Positions 63,401 through 64,000 of a stretch of DNA of 64,000 bases are shown in pieces. A program made the translations under genes and the position numbers. Within the stretch, counting starts at the first letter, position 1. Each line of letters starts with the position of its first letter. Under the pieces are notes generated by a model. The model was not told where the DNA came from. It saw nothing but the letters and a program-made list of their open reading frames with translations, and searched no databases. Where the stretch lies: NCBI RefSeq assembly GCF_003576475.1, contig NZ_QWGR01000017.1:58089-122088 (forward strand). Direction: 5' to 3'. Source of the DNA: Maribellus luteus (GTDB lineage Bacteria; Bacteroidota; Bacteroidia; Bacteroidales; Prolixibacteraceae).

Positions 63401-63562
63401 TTTTATAGTAACTGAAGCCCCAATCAAGGGATCTCCGTTTGCTTCTGATACACTTCCTTTTACCATTGTTTGTGCAATGGAGTATTGCGAGAATACGCAC
63501 ATAAAGAGAATGAGCAGAAAACCAACCTGATAAATTCTTTTTTTCATCATATCAATTAGCAT
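60440..63562 (-). CDS. SusC/RagA-family TonB-dependent outer-membrane transporter
   Basis: A 1040-residue TonB-dependent transporter. The signal peptide (MMKKRIYQVGFLLILFMCVFSQ) is followed by a CarboxypepD_reg-like domain (VKGSVSEANGDPLIGASVTIKGK), a plug with DEVVVVGYGTQKRQSVTGAVAQ, and a 22-strand barrel ending in GYYPQQRVISTGIKLTF. It imports oligosaccharide released at the surface with energy from TonB. In-frame ATGs at 63562, 63550 and 63547 are possible; the latter two start the signal peptide. No anti-sigma-binding N-terminal extension is seen. Confidence 0.96.
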   Translation of the reverse strand: MLIDMMKKRIYQVGFLLILFMCVFSQYSIAQTMVKGSVSEANGDPLIGASVTIKGKLTGTVTDINGNYSISVENSDAILVFSFIGFTTREEKVGSRQKIDVQLSASTEGIDEVVVVGYGTQKRQSVTGAVAQVSGEELLKAPVGNITSKLGGLVSGVVALQQSGQPGSDGASILVRGSEAKYIVDGIERSFSEIDPNEIATVSVLKDASSASVYGLDANSVVIVTTKRGRVADSKISFTASYGISDNAVMLEMLDGPGYAYWYNKAREMDGDEPVFSSEHIEKMLNNDPSDGWGNTNWYDETFGIGNNLNLNMNATGGTEKIKYFVSLGNYQQEGNVEGFNYDRLNLRSNIDASIAKNLTLTFDIAGRIEDRKRPGYSATPGDWNNIPQQAMRAHPYVPMEIDGIPVSTRTASSYVNPLAASALTGYSNVKTNILQTNLALKYNVPQVKGLSLKFMSAYDVSYQTSKSFSTPYFTKIATLPTAATKDISYVYTHDARGPNTSLVEGLSHYSILTTNTSVNYENSFGDHNISALGLIETSQQDGNKFGAYGYDFDILDLDELDFATLDEKNNVSGSSYVKRKAGFLGRLNYDYKRKYLAEASFRYDGSYVFGGMIKGKRWSPFPAGSLGWRISEEDWFKNSINNVDNLKLRGSIGLTGKTDIDPYYFLSTLSFLEDPALVINGTGLSGLMTSKPANINLTWAKALQYNLGFDLSMWNGLLGAEFDVFYKYVYDMLGSVSSTYPDSYGGYVFGYANENKQDHKGFELVLTHRNKIGDFSYSIGVNGTYTLRRWLKYGDSPNTPDWLKVTGKEVGSQIGFIALGLFQSQEEIDNSPLIVGKDVRVGDIKYLDRNGDGVISYEQDRGYTGKSSYPKFVGGITFNADWKGFDLSMLWQSGLGRDVALTGVYSSGIMDNTSMTRPFYHGGNSPVFLLENSWREDNTNGEFPRLSLVPASSNNAYSSTFWYRSGDYIRLKSLQLGYTFPVKWMRSFGADNLRVYVEGQNLLTFSELEKYNIDPEQPGVSNGYYPQQRVISTGIKLTF

Positions 63563-63777
63563 TGATTCACTCTTAAAATGATCTTTAATTCTTAAAGCAG
63601 TTTGTCTGAAATATTTTGATATTCCTTTGTTAGTGACATTCTATCTGGATGGTTGCGAGTATTTCTGTTTGATCATCACAACCTTCAGTTTTGTAAAATA
63701 GAATGTTTGCAGAGAGTTTTTGTTTTTAATCAACCAAATGATTGAAAACAAATCTTTTATATTACTGAGAAAAAAAG

Positions 63778-63785
63778 TAAATTTG
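63778..63785 (+). promoter_or_regulatory. Bacteroidota -7 box TAAATTTG
   Basis: Exact TAnnTTTG match ahead of a + strand terminator with no protein gene between them. A TTG is not at the standard -33 spacing. Confidence 0.35.
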
Positions 63786-63791
63786 ATGCAT

Positions 63792-63849
63792 CTAATTTAC
63801 TTAGTAGCCTGTCCTAGCGCCTCCGAAGCCTTGTGGCAGGCTTTTTTTT
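63792..63849 (+). ncRNA. Candidate small RNA ahead of the PUL, antisense orientation
   Basis: About 58 bases from the predicted start after the TAAATTTG box to a T run. AGCCTG (63806-63811) and CAGGCT (63837-63842) form a stem followed by eight T. No + strand gene upstream could need this terminator. It is transcribed opposite to susC. Small RNAs beside PULs (for example DonS in Bacteroides) repress susC translation; similarity is only positional. Confidence 0.4.
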
Positions 63850-63914
63850 GTGAACTGTTTAGTTAATCTTTCATAATTTCATTGTTTTTAGTCGGTTACT
63901 GTTCTATGGATTTG

Positions 63915-64000
63915 TTATAATAATTGTAGCTGATTAAAAACAATGGCGCCCGCTCCTTTGATGGTTGCATCTTCGGCAGAAGAGAACATCAGTTCGCAGT
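63915..64000 (-). CDS. ROK-family protein, C-terminal end (runs off the right edge)
   Basis: The last 27 residues (CELMFSSAEDATIKGAGAIV then FNQLQLL) are in view; the segment EDATIKGAGAIVF matches the C-terminal end of ROK proteins, a family that includes NagC-type repressors and sugar kinases such as N-acetylmannosamine kinase. It lies directly upstream of the PUL on the same strand, so it could be its regulator or its sugar kinase. The DNA-binding domain, if any, lies outside the window. Confidence 0.65.
   Translation of the reverse strand, partial: CELMFSSAEDATIKGAGAIVFNQLQLL

Larger units (their letters stand above)
63563..63914. other. 352-base interval between susC and the ROK-like gene
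   Basis: No protein gene. It must hold the PUL promoter on the - strand, but no exact TAnnTTTG box in that direction was found; a + strand candidate RNA (63778-63849) is listed. Confidence 0.6.

Noticed and set aside
1..64000. CRISPR arrays, tRNA or rRNA genes, prophage
   Set aside because: No regularly spaced repeats of 25-40 bases, no cloverleaf-like or rRNA-like sequence, and no phage structural genes were seen on reading through the window.

Overview
The window is chromosomal DNA from a member of the Bacteroidota, most likely an environmental Bacteroidales/Marinilabiliales-type organism. This rests on a SusC/SusD polysaccharide utilisation locus, Bacteroidota-type -7 promoter boxes (TAnnTTTG), short proteobacteria-unlike serA/serC/DUF1015 grouping, a single bifunctional RelA/SpoT protein, few Shine-Dalgarno sequences, and lipoproteins with SusD-like lipoboxes. 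No rRNA, tRNA, insertion sequence, prophage or CRISPR array was seen.

Region 1 (1-7092, + strand) is the most unusual part. A tightly packed operon encodes the end of an unidentified protein, a radical SAM enzyme, a fusion of a cysteine-rich DUF116 domain to a trans-prenyltransferase, a small alpha-toroid-like protein, a squalene-hopene-cyclase-like class II terpene cyclase with a DxDD acid motif, and a tandem-ATPase ABC protein. It looks like an uncharacterised terpenoid (hopanoid-like) lipid pathway.

Region 2 (7129-24570, mostly - strand) is housekeeping: a D-serine dehydratase-like PLP enzyme with pncB, purA, a Fur-family regulator without the usual zinc cysteines, RelA/SpoT, gmhB, a Nudix hydrolase, miaA, mnmD (divergent from the tsaC/sua5 gene), trkH-trkA, comEC, def and ruvX.

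Region 3 (24775-29711) holds a secreted basic low-complexity protein, two unrecognised proteins and a NarL-type two-component pair, followed by a 690-base gap rich in hairpins and direct repeats. Region 4 (29712-41800) carries ppdK, clpB preceded by a candidate small RNA, a PQ-loop protein, a stand-alone HPt protein, gcvT, a tiny basic protein, and serC-serA-DUF1015.

Region 5 (41817-63562, - strand) is a 15-gene polysaccharide utilisation locus read from susC leftwards: SusC, SusD, a DUF5018 surface lipoprotein, a phosphodiester glycosidase (NAGPA family), two tandem GHL10-type glycosidase-like lipoproteins, a calcineurin-like phosphoesterase, a DUF5009/HGSNAT-like membrane acyltransferase, a sodium:solute symporter, three SGNH/DUF4886 esterase-like proteins, a DUF4434 protein, an N-acylglucosamine 2-epimerase family protein and a FAD-dependent oxidoreductase. 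No classical polysaccharide-degrading GH or PL family is evident. The inventory suggests a glycan with phosphodiester-linked and acetylated (amino) sugars, released outside the cell, imported by the symporter and epimerised in the cytoplasm. The right edge carries the last 27 residues of a probable ROK-family protein (sugar kinase or repressor).
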